The translations under genes were made by a program, and so were the position numbers. DNA of 64,000 nucleotides from Zavarzinia compransoris (GTDB taxonomy: Bacteria; Pseudomonadota; Alphaproteobacteria; Zavarziniales; Zavarziniaceae), in NCBI RefSeq assembly GCF_003173055.1, contig NZ_QGLF01000004.1, positions 496,001 to 560,000 on the forward strand, read 5' to 3'. Of the stretch, positions 62,016 to 64,000 are shown piece by piece. Numbering within the stretch: the first letter of the stretch is position 1; the number at the start of each line of letters is the position of its first letter. The notes under the pieces are model-generated. The model did no database searches and had not been told where the DNA came from. It saw only the letters and a list, made by a program, of their open reading frames with translations.

Positions 62016-62756
62016 ATGTTCGACCTTACCGGCAAGGGCGCGCTCGTCACCGGGGCCTCGGGCGGAATCGGGGCGGCCATCGCCCGCGCCCTCCATGCCA
62101 ATGGCGCGACCGTCGCCCTGTCCGGCCGCAAGGTCGAGGCGCTCGAATCGCTGGCGGCCGAACTCGGCGGTACGCGGGTCCACGTCGTGCCCGGCGAACT
62201 CGGCGATGCCGCGGCGATCGAGGCCCTGGCCGAAAAGGCCGAGGCCGCGCTCGGCGCCGTCGACATCCTGGTGAACAATGCCGGGCTCACCCGCGACATG
62301 CTGATGCTGCGCCTCTCCGACGAGATGTGGGACGAGGTGATCGCGGTCAATCTCACCGGCACCTTCCGCCTCACCCGCGCGGTTTCCAAGGGCATGATGC
62401 GCCGGCGCTATGGCCGCATCATCTCGATCACCTCGGTGGTCGGCGCCATGGGCAATGCCGGCCAGGCCAATTACGCGGCGTCCAAGGCGGGCGTCGTCGG
62501 CATGACCAAGTCGCTGGCGCAGGAAATCGCCTCGCGCAACGTGACGGTCAATTGCGTGGCGCCCGGTTTCATCGCGACCGCGATGACCGACGTGCTGAAC
62601 GAGAAGATCAAGGACGCGACGCTCGCCAAGATTCCGGCCGGCCGATTCGGCAAGGCGGAAGACGTGGCGGCGGCCGTGACCTTCCTCGCTTCGGGCGAGG
62701 CGGGCTATGTCACCGGCCAGACCCTGCACGTGAATGGCGGGATGGCTATGATTTAA
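62016..62756 (+). CDS. fabG: 3-oxoacyl-ACP reductase
   Basis: FabG reduces beta-ketoacyl-ACP with NADPH. The 246-residue SDR has TGASGGIG at 13-20, NNAGLTRD, the catalytic Ser in [10 protein letters not shown] and YAASKAG with Tyr and Lys, and the C-terminal [15 protein letters not shown]. It starts 11 bases after fabD. A GGGAAAAACCC run precedes the ATG; the Shine-Dalgarno is GAGGG. Confidence 0.97.
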   Translation: MFDLTGKGALVTGASGGIGAAIARALHANGATVALSGRKVEALESLAAELGGTRVHVVPGELGDAAAIEALAEKAEAALGAVDILVNNAGLTRDMLMLRLSDEMWDEVIAVNLTGTFRLTRAVSKGMMRRRYGRIISITSVVGAMGNAGQANYAASKAGVVGMTKSLAQEIASRNVTVNCVAPGFIATAMTDVLNEKIKDATLAKIPAGRFGKAEDVAAAVTFLASGEAGYVTGQTLHVNGGMAMI

Positions 62757-62962
62757 CGTCGAAAGGCGCGGTTTTCCGCCCGGTTCCGGTGCTGGCGTTG
62801 GTCCTTCGATTATGTTACGAAGCCAGCCATCGGTTGCCGAACGGGGCCCGCCGGTCGCGGTATGCACCGCTTCCGCCGCGGCTGGTGGCATCGTGAAGCC
62901 GGCTGCTTCGGGGCATCAACAGTCTGGCGTTAAGGCGCCGTGTTTAGAGCAGGGGATATGGA

Positions 62963-63199
62963 ATGAGCGACATTGCCGAGCGCGTGAAGAAGATCGTGGT
63001 CGAACACCTCGGCGTCGATGAGGAAAAGGTGGTCGAGACCGCCTCCTTCATCGACGATCTGGGCGCCGACTCCCTCGACCAGGTCGAGCTGGTCATGGCC
63101 TTCGAAGAAGAATTCGGCGTCGAGATCCCGGATTCGGCCGCGGAGAAGATCCTGACGGTCAAAGACGCCATCGACTTCATCAAGGAGAACGTCGCCTGA
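62963..63199 (+). CDS. acpP: Acyl carrier protein
   Basis: The 78-residue acidic four-helix protein has the phosphopantetheine-attachment Ser37 in [12 protein letters not shown]. It is the carrier for fatty-acid synthesis and for lipid A and lipoate pathways. The 206-base gap from fabG probably holds its own promoter, as expected for such an abundant protein, but I could not place the hexamers. Confidence 0.98.
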   Translation: MSDIAERVKKIVVEHLGVDEEKVVETASFIDDLGADSLDQVELVMAFEEEFGVEIPDSAAEKILTVKDAIDFIKENVA

Positions 63200-63239
63200 T
63201 CCGGGCGACGTATCCGGCCCCATTGCGCGCACCCCAGCC

Positions 63240-64000
63240 ATGAGGCGCGTCGTCATCACCGGCCTCGGCCTGGTCACCCCGCTCGCCAGCGGGGTCGAGG
63301 AGACGTGGACGCGTCTTCTCGACGGCCAGTCAGGCATCCGGACCATCACCTCCTTCGATACCTCCGATCTCGGCACCAAATACGCGGCCAATGTGCCGCG
63401 CGGCGACGGGACCGGCGGCAGCTTCAATCCGGACGACTGGATGGAGCCGAAGGAACAGCGCAAGGTCGATGATTTCATCGTCTATGCGATCGCCGCCGCC
63501 ACCCAGGCCGTGCGCGACGCCGGCTGGGAAGCCCCCTCGGCCGAGGAGGCGCTGCGTACCGGCGTCCTGATCGGCTCCGGCATCGGCGGCCTCAACGGCA
63601 TCGCGGAAGCCGCCCTTCTCCTCAAGGAAAAGGGTCCGCGCCGGATCAGCCCGTTCTTCATCCCGGGGCGGCTGATCAACCTCGCCTCCGGCCATGTTTC
63701 CATCAAATACGGCTACAAGGGCCCGAACCATGCGGTGGTTACCGCCTGTTCGACCGGCGCCCATGCCATCGGTGACGCCGCGCGCCTGATCGCGCTCGAC
63801 GATGCCGACGTGATGGTGGCGGGCGGGACCGAGGGCGCGCTGTGCCGTCTCGGCATTGCCGGCTTCGCGGCCGCCCGGGCGCTGTCCTCCGGCTTCAACG
63901 ACGATCCGACCAAGGCCTCCCGGCCCTGGGACCGCGACCGTGACGGTTTCGTCATGGGCGAGGGCGCGGGCGTCGTCATCCTCGAGGAATACGAGCACGC
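63240..64000 (+). CDS. fabF: Beta-ketoacyl-ACP synthase II, 5' part (cut by window end)
   Basis: FabF condenses malonyl-ACP with acyl-ACP. The visible 253 residues hold MRRVVITGLGLVTPLASGVEETW, the active-site Cys170 in VVTACSTGAHAIGDAAR, and GTEGALCRLGIAGFAAARALS. The catalytic His residues lie beyond the window. It starts 41 bases after acpP, as is standard. Confidence 0.96.
   Translation, partial: MRRVVITGLGLVTPLASGVEETWTRLLDGQSGIRTITSFDTSDLGTKYAANVPRGDGTGGSFNPDDWMEPKEQRKVDDFIVYAIAAATQAVRDAGWEAPSAEEALRTGVLIGSGIGGLNGIAEAALLLKEKGPRRISPFFIPGRLINLASGHVSIKYGYKGPNHAVVTACSTGAHAIGDAARLIALDDADVMVAGGTEGALCRLGIAGFAAARALSSGFNDDPTKASRPWDRDRDGFVMGEGAGVVILEEYEH

Overview
The window is one contiguous stretch of a GC-rich chromosome, mostly housekeeping genes. 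The organism is almost certainly an alphaproteobacterium. Pointers are the rpsF-rpsR-rplI block divergent from fabD-fabG-acpP-fabF, the dnaB-alr-mlaEF-radA-cvpA-purF run, lgt next to a MidA-type methyltransferase and pgeF, a MarR-plus-OmpR pair resembling PetP/PetR, tandem phasins that imply polyhydroxyalkanoate storage, and a sigma-70 with a long acidic insertion. I cannot fix the order or genus; a Rhodospirillales-like lineage would fit. No prophage, intact insertion sequence, CRISPR array or rRNA was seen.

Layout. 1-722: end of a membrane protein gene. 756-3165 (-): rplY-pth-ychF, translation and ribosome function, with RNA hairpins in the leader and between rplY and pth. 3267-9470 (-): Bcr/CflA exporter, prs, two lipoprotein-type reading frames, pgeF, a MidA-type methyltransferase and lgt. 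9579-15474 (+): ubiK, a ChaC-like cyclotransferase, an epimerase-like gene, tRNA-Gln (on -), a YbjN protein, proC, a TetR regulator, two phasins and csaA. 15482-18775 (-): exported protein, EnvZ/OmpR-type two-component system and a MarR regulator, divergent from ilvE. 19823-21197: an accessory island of visibly lower GC with two overlapping genes, the second encoding a protein that resembles TIR or nucleoside-deoxyribosyltransferase-like folds. 21274-26288 (-): greA, carB, carA.

26466-33659 (+): yqeY, a YceI / cytochrome b561 / YceI trio, dnaG, rpoD and a beta-carbonic anhydrase. Then tRNA-Ile2(CAU), an intergenic stretch with two TetR-type palindromes, hisI divergent from a Zur-like regulator over a shared palindrome, an EamA transporter, an RND efflux pump, an OmpH/Skp chaperone and a small methyltransferase. 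41853-46662 (+): rpsU, panB, a YfgM-like protein, bamB, der. 46682-56114 (-): serine acetyltransferase, an SDR, purF, cvpA, radA, mlaF, mlaE, alr, dnaB, tightly packed with several start/stop overlaps. 56207-60723 (-): CPA2 antiporter, cfa, rplI, rpsR, rpsF. 61060-64000 (+): fabD, fabG, acpP, fabF (cut by the window end).

How the genes work together. Most clusters serve core growth: ribosome proteins and peptidyl-tRNA recycling, PRPP/purine/pyrimidine/histidine supply (prs, purF, carAB, hisI), fatty-acid synthesis, envelope building and maintenance (lgt, pgeF, alr, mlaEF, bamB, skp, cfa) and replication/transcription (dnaB, dnaG, rpoD, greA). The accessory pair at 20141-21197 is the best candidate for an undescribed system. 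The most interesting regulatory signals are the orphan palindromes at 33863-33976, the Zur-box-like site at 34421-34433, and the hairpins around rplY and pth.
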